A DNA stretch of 64,000 nucleotides from positions 1 through 64,000 of the forward strand of contig NZ_JBITMQ010000011.1 in assembly GCF_044466355.1 (NCBI RefSeq). Reading direction: 5' to 3'. Made by a program: the position numbers and the translations under genes. The stretch comes from Actinophytocola sp044466355. Lineage in GTDB: Bacteria > Actinomycetota > Actinomycetes > Mycobacteriales > Pseudonocardiaceae. The notes under the pieces were generated by a model. The model did not search any database, was not told the origin of the DNA, and saw nothing but the letters and a program-made list of their open reading frames with translations. Positions 32,819-40,594 of this stretch are shown one piece after another. Every line of letters begins with the position of its first letter. Positions within the stretch are counted from its first letter, which is position 1.

Positions 32819-33745
32819 ATGGCGCAATCCACCGCAGTCACTTCCGGCCACGGCGCCGCCCAGGCCGCAGGCATCCGAACCGCCATAGTTCCGGCCGCCG
32901 GCCTGGGCACCCGGTTCCTGCCGACCACCAAGTCCGTACCGAAAGAGCTGCTCCCGGTGGTGGACACACCCGGGATCGAGCACGTCGCCACCGAGGCCGC
33001 GGAAGCGGGGCTCGAGAGACTCGTCATCGTCACCTCGCCCGGCAAGGACGCCGTCGCACAATATTTCCGGTCGCAACCGGAACTGGAGGAGGAGCTGCGC
33101 GGCCGCGGCAAGGAGAAGCTCGTCGCGAAGATCCAGCGCGCCCCCGGTCTGCTGAAGAAGGTGGAGACCGCGATCCAGGAGAAGGCGCTCGGTCTCGGCC
33201 ACGCCATCGGCTGCGCCGAGGACAACCTCGACGCCGACGAGCAGGCCGTCGCCGTCCTTCTGCCCGACGACCTCGTGCTGCCACGCGGCGTGCTCGGCCG
33301 CATGCTCGACGCCCGCGCCAAGCACGGCGGCACCGTCCTGTGCGCCTTCGACATCCCGAAGGAGCAGATCTCCGCGTACGGGGTGTTCGACGTCGAGGAC
33401 ACCGACGACCCCGACGTCAAGAAGGTCAACGGCATGGTGGAGAAGCCGCCCGCCGAGGAGGCGCCGTCGACCTTCGCCGCGGCGGGCCGCTACCTGCTGG
33501 ACCGGGCCGTGTTCGACGCGATCAAGCGCATCACGCCGGGCGCGGGCGGCGAGCTCCAGGTGACCGACGCGATCGCGCTCATGATCGCCGAAGGACATCC
33601 CGTCCACGTCGTCGTGCACCGGGGTGGACGTCACGACCTGGGCAATCCTGGAGGTTTCCTGCGTGCCGCCGTGGACTTTGCGCTCTCCGACCCCGAGTAT
33701 GGGCCTGAACTGCGCGAGTGGCTGCGCGGACGAATCCAGGAGTAG
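32819..33745 (+). CDS. galU: UTP-glucose-1-phosphate uridylyltransferase
   Basis: A 308-aa nucleotidyltransferase making UDP-glucose from UTP and glucose-1-phosphate. It has TAIVPAAGLGTRFLPTTKSV, PKELLPVVDTPGIEHV, the catalytic VLLPDDLVL region and HDLGNPGGFLRAAVDFAL. ATG 32819 is preferred over 32798 because of the promoter spacing. It heads a row with glp, an acetyltransferase and glpR, the usual actinobacterial order. Confidence 0.95.
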   Translation: MAQSTAVTSGHGAAQAAGIRTAIVPAAGLGTRFLPTTKSVPKELLPVVDTPGIEHVATEAAEAGLERLVIVTSPGKDAVAQYFRSQPELEEELRGRGKEKLVAKIQRAPGLLKKVETAIQEKALGLGHAIGCAEDNLDADEQAVAVLLPDDLVLPRGVLGRMLDARAKHGGTVLCAFDIPKEQISAYGVFDVEDTDDPDVKKVNGMVEKPPAEEAPSTFAAAGRYLLDRAVFDAIKRITPGAGGELQVTDAIALMIAEGHPVHVVVHRGGRHDLGNPGGFLRAAVDFALSDPEYGPELREWLRGRIQE

Positions 33746-33769
33746 CGGACACACGGTGAGGTCACCGCG

Positions 33770-34993
33770 ATGAGGTCAGTCGACGAGCAGCTCGGGCGGG
33801 CGCTCGCCGCCGCAGTGCGACCCGCACCCGTGCGCGTGGCCATCTCCGAGGCGCAGGGACTGCTGTGCGCCGAGGAGGTCGTGGCCGAGCGGGCCTTGCC
33901 GGGGTTCGACCAGGCCGCGGTGGACGGCTACGCGGTGCGCAGCGTCGACGTGCAGGCGGCGGGCACCGACCCGGTCCTGCTGCCGGTGGTCGGGGAGATC
34001 GCCGCCGGGTCCCGGCAACCGCGCAGGCTCCAGCCGGGGCAGGCCGTGCGCGTCGAGACCGGCGCGCCGCTGCCCACGCTCGCCGACGCCGTCGTGCCGC
34101 TCGGCTACACCGACGGCCACCACGCACGCGTGACCGTGAACCAGCCGGTGCCCTCCGCCGCGTTCGTCCGGCGCACCGGCGAGGACGTGCAGACCGGGGA
34201 TGTCGCCGTGCGGCGCGGGTCGGCGATCGGCGCGGCCCAGGTCGGGCTGCTCGCCGCCGTCGGCAGGGCCAAGGTGCTCGTGTACCCGCGGCCCCGGGTG
34301 TCGGTGATCTCGCTCGGCGACGAACTGGTCGACATCGACCGCACCCCCGGCCAGGGCCAGGTCTACGACGTCAACTCGTACTCGCTCGCCGCCGCCGCCC
34401 GGGACGCCGGCGCCGAGGTCAACCGCGTCGGTGTCGTCGCCAGCGACTCGCGGCGGCTGCGGGAGACCATCGAGGGCCGCCTGCTGCTGAGCGAGATCGT
34501 GGTCATCGCGGGCGGTGTCGGCGGCGAGACGGCGCAGGAGATCCGCTCCGCGCTGTCCGAGCTCGGCGACATCGACATGACCCGCGTCGCCATGCACCCC
34601 GGCTCCGTGCAGGGGTTCGGGCGGCTCGGGCCGGACGCCGTGCCCACGTTCTTCCTGCCGAGCAACCCGATGAGCGCGCTCGTCGTGTTCGAGGTGATGG
34701 TGCGCCCGCTGATCCGTGCCGCGCAGGGCAAGCGCAACCCGCACCGGCGCCAGATCACCGCCCGGCTACTGTCCCCGATCGTGTCGGTCAAGGGACGCCG
34801 CGGTTTCCTGCGCGCACAGCTGCTCCGGGACGAGAGCAACGGCGAGTACCTCGCCCAGCCGCTCGGCCAGTCCGGGTCGCACCTGCTCGCCTCGCTCGCC
34901 GAGGCCAACTGCCTGATCCTCGTCGACGAGGAGACCACCGAGGTCGTCGTCGGCGAAGAGGTCCAGGTCAGTTTCCTGGCCCAGCGTGGCTGA
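33770..34993 (+). CDS. glp: Gephyrin/MoeA-like protein, probable divisome factor Glp
   Basis: A 407-aa protein of the MoeA fold: N-terminal MoeA domain (GFDQAAVDGYAVRSVDV, AGSRQPRRLQPGQAVRVETG), central MoCF-binding domain and C-terminal barrel. The metal- and phosphate-handling motifs are altered: SGGVSVGDYD of MoeA reads AGGVGGETAQE, GKP reads GSV and LPGNP reads LPSNP, so molybdenum insertion is unlikely. In Corynebacterium the paralogue Glp works with membrane receptor GlpR in cell division; a glpR/sepX gene follows here, supporting that role. Confidence 0.82.
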   Translation: MRSVDEQLGRALAAAVRPAPVRVAISEAQGLLCAEEVVAERALPGFDQAAVDGYAVRSVDVQAAGTDPVLLPVVGEIAAGSRQPRRLQPGQAVRVETGAPLPTLADAVVPLGYTDGHHARVTVNQPVPSAAFVRRTGEDVQTGDVAVRRGSAIGAAQVGLLAAVGRAKVLVYPRPRVSVISLGDELVDIDRTPGQGQVYDVNSYSLAAAARDAGAEVNRVGVVASDSRRLRETIEGRLLLSEIVVIAGGVGGETAQEIRSALSELGDIDMTRVAMHPGSVQGFGRLGPDAVPTFFLPSNPMSALVVFEVMVRPLIRAAQGKRNPHRRQITARLLSPIVSVKGRRGFLRAQLLRDESNGEYLAQPLGQSGSHLLASLAEANCLILVDEETTEVVVGEEVQVSFLAQRG

Positions 34994-35651
34994 GTTGAAC
35001 CACCGACAGGGCCCTGTCGGCCGCCACCCCGGATGGCCGGCTCGCCTCGGACCGCTGCGCGTGCGCGCCGGGATCCTGGAAGTTCGCAAACCCAGACTGT
35101 CCGACGGCGCGGCGTGGAGCCGGATCCGCCGCCGCGACCGGCGCCACCTCGAGACGTGGGAACCGACCGCGCCGGGCGACTGGGACAACAACAACGCCAC
35201 CTTCGCGTGGCCCGGCCAGTGGTCCACACTCCGCGGCCTCGCGCGGCGCGGCATGTCGCTGCCGTTCGTGATCACCGTCGACGGTGCGTTCGCCGGACAG
35301 GTCACCGTCGGTAACATCGTCCGCGGGTCGCTGTGCTCGGCCTGGATCGGTTACTGGGTCGGCACCCACGTGGCCGGTCGCGGCGTCGCGACGGCCGCCG
35401 CCGCGCTCGTCGTCGACCACTGCTTCCGCGAGGGCGGACTGCACCGGCTCGAGGCCACCGTGCGGCCGGAGAACACGCCCAGCGTCCGCGTTCTGACCAG
35501 GCTCGGCTTCCGTGAGGAAGGGCTTTTCCGCAGGTATCTCGACGTCGCGGGCGCCTGGCGCGACCACCTCTGCTTCGCGATGACCACAGAGGACGTCCCG
35601 AGTGGACTCGTGTCCCGGCTGGTCGCCCAGGGGCGCGCTGAGCACGTGTGA
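34986..35651 (+). CDS. RimJ/RimL-type GNAT acetyltransferase
   Basis: A 221-aa N-acetyltransferase: ILEVRKPRLSDGAAWSRIRR, LETWEPTAPGDWDNNNATF and the acetyl-CoA loop GRGVATAAAALVVDHCFRE, with LGFREEGLFRRYLDVAGAWR near the end. It fits the ribosomal-protein/amino-terminal acetyltransferase group. It starts at GTG overlapping the glp stop by eight bases. The gene is conserved between glp and glpR; its target is not known. Confidence 0.87.
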   Translation: MAELNHRQGPVGRHPGWPARLGPLRVRAGILEVRKPRLSDGAAWSRIRRRDRRHLETWEPTAPGDWDNNNATFAWPGQWSTLRGLARRGMSLPFVITVDGAFAGQVTVGNIVRGSLCSAWIGYWVGTHVAGRGVATAAAALVVDHCFREGGLHRLEATVRPENTPSVRVLTRLGFREEGLFRRYLDVAGAWRDHLCFAMTTEDVPSGLVSRLVAQGRAEHV

Positions 35652-35697
35652 TCACCCGGACGCGCGTCGGCGCGCCTCCGACACAGATGTGACTGTT

Positions 35698-35735
35698 GTG
35701 ACTAACGTGGCAGACGAGTCGTCGCACGTAGTCAC
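35698..35735. promoter_or_regulatory. Inverted repeat upstream of glpR/sepX
   Basis: GTGACTAACGTG (35698-35709) and CACGTAGTCAC (35725-35735) are complementary apart from one bulged base, separated by 15 bp and lying 30 bp before the glpR start. A further TGTGACT is at 35689. It could be an operator or a 5'-leader hairpin. Confidence 0.4.
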
Positions 35736-35764
35736 ACATGTCTGCGCGGGGGAGGTGCCGAGGC

Positions 35765-36619
35765 ATGCCGAGCTCACTCGTCGTGGTCGCGCTCGTGGTC
35801 GCGTGGCTCGTCGTCCTCGTGCCGATGATCGTGCGCAAGCGGCAGGAGGTCGCGAAGACCGGCGACTCGGAGCTGGGTGCGCGCGTGCTGCGCAGCGGTG
35901 ACGGAGAGGCGGACACGGGGGCGGAACCCGAGGCGGAACTCGACACATTCGACACGGAGGAGGCCGCCGTGCACGAAGACGACGCTGTCCGGGATGATTT
36001 CGAGGAAGAATTGGTGGCGAACGTCACTGACGCCTCGGAGGGTGTACCGGATGACGACCCGGGCCAGGCCGACATGAGCTACTACGAGGACTTCCCCGCG
36101 CGCCGCTACCGGCCCGGCAGAGGTGGCTTCGACCCCGAGGCCGCCGCCGTCATCGCGCGCGCCAAGTACGCGTTCCGCCAGCGCGTCGTCCTCGCCATGA
36201 TCGTCGGCGCCGTGCTCACCGCCGTCGGCGCCGTCGTCTTCTACCCGCCGCTCTGGTGGGCACACGGTGCCGTCGACCTCGCCCTCGTCACCTACCTCGC
36301 CTACCTGCGCCGCCAGGTCCGCATCGAAGACGAGATCCGCGAGCGCCGCCTCGCCCGCATGCAGCGGGTCCGGCGCGCCCAGGCCCTCGCGCGGCCCCGG
36401 TACGTCGAGGAACCGAGGACCGTCGAGGAGTACGTCGAAGAGGTCTACCAGGACGAATCCGAGCCCGAGGTCCGCCGCGAACGCGTGCTCGACGGCCCCG
36501 CCGCACCCGTCACCCACCGCGGCAACGCCGTGCTCGTGGACGTCGACGACGAGGACCCCGCCTTCGACGACCTCGACGACCCCGGCAACTTGCCCTACCG
36601 CCGTGCGGCAGGCGAATAG
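35765..36619 (+). CDS. glpR: Divisome membrane protein SepX/GlpR
   Basis: A 284-aa protein: one N-terminal helix (SLVVVALVVAWLVVLVPMIV) followed by RKRQEVAKTGD, an acidic linker (about 40-110), SYYEDFPARRYRPGRGGFD, two further helices (about 147-185) and an Arg-rich then acidic tail. This layout and the MPSSLxxVALVVAWLVVLVP start are typical of SepX (Streptomyces) / GlpR (Corynebacterium), which stabilises the division ring and binds Glp. The ATG at 35765 follows GGGGGAGG. Located with glp, as in relatives. Confidence 0.87.
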   Translation: MPSSLVVVALVVAWLVVLVPMIVRKRQEVAKTGDSELGARVLRSGDGEADTGAEPEAELDTFDTEEAAVHEDDAVRDDFEEELVANVTDASEGVPDDDPGQADMSYYEDFPARRYRPGRGGFDPEAAAVIARAKYAFRQRVVLAMIVGAVLTAVGAVVFYPPLWWAHGAVDLALVTYLAYLRRQVRIEDEIRERRLARMQRVRRAQALARPRYVEEPRTVEEYVEEVYQDESEPEVRRERVLDGPAAPVTHRGNAVLVDVDDEDPAFDDLDDPGNLPYRRAAGE

Positions 36620-36651
36620 CGGTCTGATACGCTCTCCGAGCACACAGACCA

Positions 36652-36724
36652 GGGGCTGTAGCGCAGTTGGTAGCGCGACTCGTTCGCATCGAGTAGGTCC
36701 GGGGTTCGATTCCCCGCAGCTCCA
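36652..36724 (+). tRNA. tRNA-Ala (anticodon CGC)
   Basis: A 73-nt cloverleaf: acceptor GGGGCTG with CAGCTCC, D arm GCGCAGTTGGTAGCGC, anticodon stem ACTCG/CGAGT around TTCGCAT (anticodon CGC), T arm CGGGG-TTCGATT-CCCCG, discriminator A, no encoded CCA. Confidence 0.95.
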
Positions 36725-36733
36725 CGCATGGGA

Positions 36734-36764
36734 GGCGAGTGCTCGCGGAGAGCGCTCGCCTTTT
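36734..36764 (+). terminator. Rho-independent terminator of tRNA-Ala
   Basis: GGCGAG-T-GCT pairs with AGC-G-CTCGCC around CGCGGAG, followed by TTTT (36761-36764). It lies ten bases after the tRNA. Confidence 0.8.
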
Positions 36765-36822
36765 GCGTTTCGCCATTGTGTTGGGGGGCCGAGCCCCCCA
36801 TCCCCCCACGGTGCGGTTTCTT

Positions 36823-36958
36823 CCTGACCCAGCCTGGGCGTCTTTTGGGGCCAGGAGTCAGTGCTCTTGGTGCCTGACCCGGCGTGGGCGTCTTTGGGGC
36901 CAGGAGTCAGTAGTCAGTGCTGTTGGTGCCTGACCCGGCGTGGGCGTCTTTCGGGGTT
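36823..36958. repeat. Imperfect tandem repeat, three units of about 50-56 bp
   Basis: Units start at 36823, 36873 and 36929 with CCTGACCCGGCGTGGGCGTC, continuing TTTGGGGCCAGGAGTCAGTG; unit two has an internal duplication of AGTCAGT and unit three is cut short. A GGGGGGC-CGA-GCCCCCC hairpin lies just before (36783-36799). The tract lies downstream of the minus-strand YbaB-like gene. Confidence 0.75.
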
Positions 36959-36959
36959 G

Positions 36960-37346
36960 TTACCAGTCTTGGTCGCTGTTGTAGACCGAGTTGACGTAGT
37001 TGTCTTCGTCTTCTTCTTGTTTTTGGGGCTTTGGTTGTGCTGGTGGGGTTGCTTGTGTGTCCTGCAGGGTTTCCAGGGTTTTTGTTACTCGGGGGTCCTC
37101 TCGGAAGGTGTTCAGGGTTGTTGTCAGTGCTGCTTCCGCCTTCCTTTGTGCTTCTTGTTGGGTGGTCAGGATCAGGGTGGCCAGGGTTGTGGGGGGTAGC
37201 TTCAGTGCTGCTGGGGTCAGGTGTAGTGCTGTTTGGTGTTTCGCTGTTGCTTCTGCTCGGACGGTGCCGTCCTGGGACTCGGCTGTGTGTGGGGTCGTCA
37301 GGGATGACTGGATGTCCGCCAGCGTCGTGTGGATGGGGTCGGGCAC
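36960..37346 (-). CDS. YbaB/EbfC-like protein (type VII secretion-associated)
   Basis: A 128-aa protein: an N-terminal MPDPIHTTLADIQSSL, a beta-rich middle (DGTVRAEATAKHQTALHL, LPPTTLATLILTTQQEAQRK), a helix and an acidic tail (QEEDEDNYVNSVYNSDQDW). The layout fits EbfC-like proteins encoded beside WXG/EspC genes. Base composition is odd: the coding strand is rich in A and C with few G. GTG 37346 is six bases after TATCCT, a leaderless layout. Divergent from the EspC-like gene. Confidence 0.6.
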   Translation of the reverse strand: MPDPIHTTLADIQSSLTTPHTAESQDGTVRAEATAKHQTALHLTPAALKLPPTTLATLILTTQQEAQRKAEAALTTTLNTFREDPRVTKTLETLQDTQATPPAQPKPQKQEEDEDNYVNSVYNSDQDW

Positions 37347-37466
37347 CTGGTCAGGATAGGGCGGCCGCCGGGTGGGTTTTGGCGTTTTCCCTCGGGTCGC
37401 CGGGGTGGTCCGATAGCGTCTCGGGGCGCGGTCTTCGTCTGTCTAACCGCTGGGCTTGGAGGGGCT

Positions 37467-37778
37467 ATGCCGGACGGGTTTCAGGTGGAATCCGGGTTGC
37501 TGCGGAGTGCCGCCGGGTCGGTTGAGGAGTGTTGCTCCCTGATCGAGTCCGGGCGGAAGTCCGGTGCGGCCGCCACCGTGGGTTCCGGGTTGGCCGGGTT
37601 CGCTGTCGCCGGCGCCTGTACCTCCGCCGGGGAGGCGTCCGGGGCGGCGTTCACCGCCGTCGCCAAGTCCTGGCGGGCCTGGTCGGACGCCGCCGACCGC
37701 GGTGCCGCGGACTACTCGCGCAGCGATACGGGTGGCGAGATCCTGATCCGTGGCGCCGGCGCGGACCTGGTGGTGTGA
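37467..37778 (+). CDS. EspC/WXG100-like type VII secretion-associated protein
   Basis: A 103-aa helical protein: MPDGFQVESGLLRSAAGSVE is the DUF2580/EspC-type opening (D/GF-x-V-x3-L), followed by a second helix (AVAKSWRAWSDAADRGAADY). No signal peptide. EspC-like proteins are co-secreted through ESX systems, often as chaperone-like partners of the neighbouring effector. GGAGGGG precedes ATG 37467, and the stop overlaps the GTG of the calpain gene, pointing to a partner pair. Confidence 0.7.
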   Translation: MPDGFQVESGLLRSAAGSVEECCSLIESGRKSGAAATVGSGLAGFAVAGACTSAGEASGAAFTAVAKSWRAWSDAADRGAADYSRSDTGGEILIRGAGADLVV

Positions 37779-39064
37779 CCGTGGCTGTCGGCAAGACGCA
37801 GGCGCTGCACGGGGACATCGCGGCGCTTCGTGCCCAGGCGGAGGAGTTTCGTGCCAACGGCGCCCTGTTGCGGTCCGGCAACCAGGCCGCTGTCCGGGTG
37901 CTCGGTGACCTGCTCGGCACCTGGTTCGGCACCGCCGCCAACGCTGCCGCCGAGTCCATGGGGCGGGCCGAGCAGCAGGTTCGGAAGCTCTCCGACGCCC
38001 ACACCGACGCGGCCGACGCCGCCTCCGCCGGCGCGGACGGCATCGAGGGGTACCAGCGGGTCGCCCGTGCGGCCATCCTGCAGGCCGAGGCCGAGGACTT
38101 CACCGTGGCCGAGGACGGGGCGGTGACCGCACCCTCCGCGCTGCTGTACGTCGCGGGCGACGCCGATCCAGGGCAGGCCGTGACCGCGCAGCACGCCCTC
38201 GACGAGAAGGCGCGCCAGTACGAGACGACCATCAAACAGAACCTCGCCGGCATGGCCGCCGAGGACGCCGAAGCCGCCGCGGCGATCAGCAGCGCCTTCG
38301 CGAACCTGTCCGAAGAGGACATGAACCCCGAAGGGCCGCCGTCCGACCACAACGTCGAAGACCGCTCCGGCGACCCGCTCTACCCCAACGGGGAACCGAG
38401 CCTGTCCGACATCGACCAGGGCGACTTCGGCGACTGCTGGTTGCTGGCGGCGCTCGGCTCGACGGCCATGACCGACCCGCAGAAGATCAAGGACCTCATC
38501 ACCGACAACGGTGACGGCACCTACACCGTGCACTTCGCTGACGGCGACGTCACCGTCAGCGACGACGCGCTGCTGGACCAGGGCAACGACCAGGCCAAAT
38601 GGGTGGCGATCGTCGAAACCGCGTACGCCGAGCACGAAGGCGGCTCGTACGACGAGATCGAGGGCGGGGACGCCAACGAAGCCTACGAGGACCTCTTCGG
38701 CGCCAACACCGGCAGCTTCGACCCCGACACCACCAGCGACCTGTTCTTCGGGGACAACAAGTCGCCCGACGACTCGTACAACGACATGCGGGAAGCCCTC
38801 GACGACGGGCGGCCGGTCACCGCGAGCGTGCGCGACCGGATCGGCATCGACGGCGGGCACGCGCTGATCGTCACCAACGTGTACGAGCGCGACGGCGTGC
38901 AGTACGTCGAGCTGATGAACCCGTGGGCCTCGAACAGCGACGACATCATCAACGGTGTCGAGGCTGCGGGCGGAGAAGCCCATTCCGACGGGAGGATCGT
39001 CATGAACATGGACGACTTCTCGGAGGAGTTCTACAAGGTTCGCTACGTAGAGGACTGGGATTAG
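37775..39064 (+). CDS. WXG-type N-domain fused to calpain-family cysteine protease
   Basis: A 429-aa protein. Residues 1-175 form a helical WXG-like hairpin (LGDLLGTWFGTAANAAAESM with Trp50-Phe-Gly). Residues about 195-429 are a calpain (C2) domain: catalytic Cys221 in QGDFGDCWLLAALGS, His362 in GGHALIVTNV and Asn382 in LMNPWASNSDD. No signal peptide, so export by an ESX pathway is inferred. It overlaps the EspC-like gene and touches the following lipoprotein gene. Composition is acidic. It could be a secreted toxin, a developmental protease or a nutrient protease. Confidence 0.82.
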   Translation: MTVAVGKTQALHGDIAALRAQAEEFRANGALLRSGNQAAVRVLGDLLGTWFGTAANAAAESMGRAEQQVRKLSDAHTDAADAASAGADGIEGYQRVARAAILQAEAEDFTVAEDGAVTAPSALLYVAGDADPGQAVTAQHALDEKARQYETTIKQNLAGMAAEDAEAAAAISSAFANLSEEDMNPEGPPSDHNVEDRSGDPLYPNGEPSLSDIDQGDFGDCWLLAALGSTAMTDPQKIKDLITDNGDGTYTVHFADGDVTVSDDALLDQGNDQAKWVAIVETAYAEHEGGSYDEIEGGDANEAYEDLFGANTGSFDPDTTSDLFFGDNKSPDDSYNDMREALDDGRPVTASVRDRIGIDGGHALIVTNVYERDGVQYVELMNPWASNSDDIINGVEAAGGEAHSDGRIVMNMDDFSEEFYKVRYVEDWD

Positions 39065-39915
39065 TGAAGCGGGCCGTGGCCGCGATCCTGTTGGCGATGG
39101 CGGTCGGTGCCTGCTCAGCGGACCAGAAGGAGCAACCCATGCGGACCGACACCACGACCACCGAGCGGCCGGTCGACGGCGGCGACCAGGCGACCGACCC
39201 GGCCGAGCCGATCACGGAACTGGTCGCGGACGCCGACCTGATCGTCACGGGCACGGTCGTCGAGGCCGCACCACCCGTCGACGGCACGACGTACGGCCCG
39301 CAGACCGCCACGATCGAGGTCGAGACCACGCTGAAGGGCGACGCCGCGCCGGGGAAGCTGGCGATCACGAAGCCCGAGTCGTCCTACTTCCTCGCCGAGC
39401 GCACCGCCGCGTCGACCGACCGGAAAGCCCGCTCCGGCGGCATCTTCGTCCTGCGGAACACCGGTGACACGCCGACGCTGTTCGGCCACGTCGGAGTCCA
39501 CGACCACGAGTTCGCGCCGCAGTGGTTCGCCCGCGCGCTCGCCGGCCTGCCCGCCAAGCTCCCACCGCCCACCACCGACCAGCTGGCGGACTGGGCGACC
39601 AGGGCGGACGTGATCGTGTTCGCCGCCGCCACCGGTGACGCGGGCAGCGTCGAGACACACACGCCACGGCTCGACTGGGCCGGGACCGGGACGCTGGAAC
39701 CGATCGAGGTGCTCAAGGGCGACCTGGCCGGAGCCGTCGCGGTGACCAGAGGACCGCAGCCGACCACCCCAGGCGGCACCTGGGGATTCCCGGTGGGGAG
39801 GGAACGGACCGGGGTGTTCTTCCTCGACACGTCGAGCAGGCCGCCGACGGTCGTCAACACGGCCGCGCCGTGGGACGTGCACGTCCAGCAGGTCCGGCGG
39901 CTGCTACGGCGCTGA
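39064..39915 (+). CDS. Lipoprotein next to calpain gene, possible immunity protein
   Basis: A 283-aa protein with a lipoprotein signal (VKRAVAAILLAMAVGACSAD; lipobox AVGAC, Cys17). The mature part has two similar halves, each with a VTGTV/VIVFAA strand followed by a LKGD segment (TTLKGDAAPG; VLKGDLAGAV), suggesting an internal duplication. The GTG shares a base with the calpain stop (TAGTG). No catalytic motif seen. Tight coupling to a probable exported protease suggests an outer-face inhibitor, but this is inference. Confidence 0.65.
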   Translation: MKRAVAAILLAMAVGACSADQKEQPMRTDTTTTERPVDGGDQATDPAEPITELVADADLIVTGTVVEAAPPVDGTTYGPQTATIEVETTLKGDAAPGKLAITKPESSYFLAERTAASTDRKARSGGIFVLRNTGDTPTLFGHVGVHDHEFAPQWFARALAGLPAKLPPPTTDQLADWATRADVIVFAAATGDAGSVETHTPRLDWAGTGTLEPIEVLKGDLAGAVAVTRGPQPTTPGGTWGFPVGRERTGVFFLDTSSRPPTVVNTAAPWDVHVQQVRRLLRR

Positions 39916-40509
39916 CGTCGTCATGAAACCGGCCACGAGCCGCGCCACCTGACGGGTCAGCTCCTCCGGGTCGCCCGTGTGGTGGGCCAGGTGGCCGTCC
40001 AGCCACAGGCTTGCCAGACCGTGCACCAGGCTCCACAACGTCAGCGCCAGGACGTCCTCGTCCGCCTGCCGCAACACGCCCGCCGCCATGCACGCCGCCA
40101 CCGTGTCGGTCAGCGCCGTGAAAGCCTCGTCGGCCGCTTCCTTGCCCTGAGGGCTCTTGTGGGACTGCGTCAGTTCCGGGCGGAACATCAGCTGGAAGTG
40201 GGCCGGGTTGTCGTGGGCGAAACGGACGTACGTCTCGATCAGGGCCGGGAGGGCCTCGGCAGGCGTGCGTGCCTCCGCCTGTGTGGTGCGCAGTGCCGTG
40301 GCCAGGTTCTTGAAGCCGTCGTCGGCCAGAGCCGTCAGTAGGGCCGCTCTGTCCGGGAAGTGGTGGTAGGGGGCGCCCGGGCTCACACCCGCGGTCCTGG
40401 CCACCTGGCGGAGGCTCACCGCGCCGATGCCCTCGGTCCTGATCAGGTCCAGAGTCGCCCGCAGCAGGGCATCCCTCAGCGCGCCGTGGTGGTAGTTCGT
40501 CCTGGGCAC
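39904..40509 (-). CDS. TetR-family transcriptional regulator
   Basis: A 201-aa regulator: N-terminal HTH (IGAVSLRQVARTAGVSPGAP, YHHFPDRAALLTALADDGF) and a WHG/TetR_C_33-like C-terminal domain (AHFQLMFRPELTQ). It starts at GTG. Divergent from an extended SDR gene with a palindrome in between, so it probably represses that gene and itself. The inducer is unknown. Its 3' end overlaps the lipoprotein gene by 12 bp. Confidence 0.88.
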   Translation of the reverse strand: MPRTNYHHGALRDALLRATLDLIRTEGIGAVSLRQVARTAGVSPGAPYHHFPDRAALLTALADDGFKNLATALRTTQAEARTPAEALPALIETYVRFAHDNPAHFQLMFRPELTQSHKSPQGKEAADEAFTALTDTVAACMAAGVLRQADEDVLALTLWSLVHGLASLWLDGHLAHHTGDPEELTRQVARLVAGFMTTSAP

Positions 40510-40546
40510 GTGATCAGCCTAGGTTGCCGCCGCCACACCGCTCATG

Positions 40547-40579
40547 TATACAGTGCTCAGATCATGTGAACGCTGTATA
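40547..40579. promoter_or_regulatory. Operator between divergent TetR and SDR genes
   Basis: TATACAGTG (40547-40555) and CGCTGTATA (40571-40579) are inverted repeats with one mismatch and a 15-bp centre. Each arm contains a TATACA/TGTATA-type -10 candidate, so one regulator could shut both promoters. Confidence 0.6.
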
Positions 40580-40594
40580 GATTGGGTGGTCGGC

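Noticed and set aside
33770..34993. Standard annotation as molybdopterin molybdenumtransferase MoeA
   Set aside because: Fold is right, but three active-site motifs are altered and the context (galU, rimJ-like, glpR) is that of Glp; kept as gephyrin-like Glp.
36823..36958. Possible CRISPR array
   Set aside because: Only three imperfect units of unequal length in direct tandem with no distinct spacers, and no cas genes in the window.
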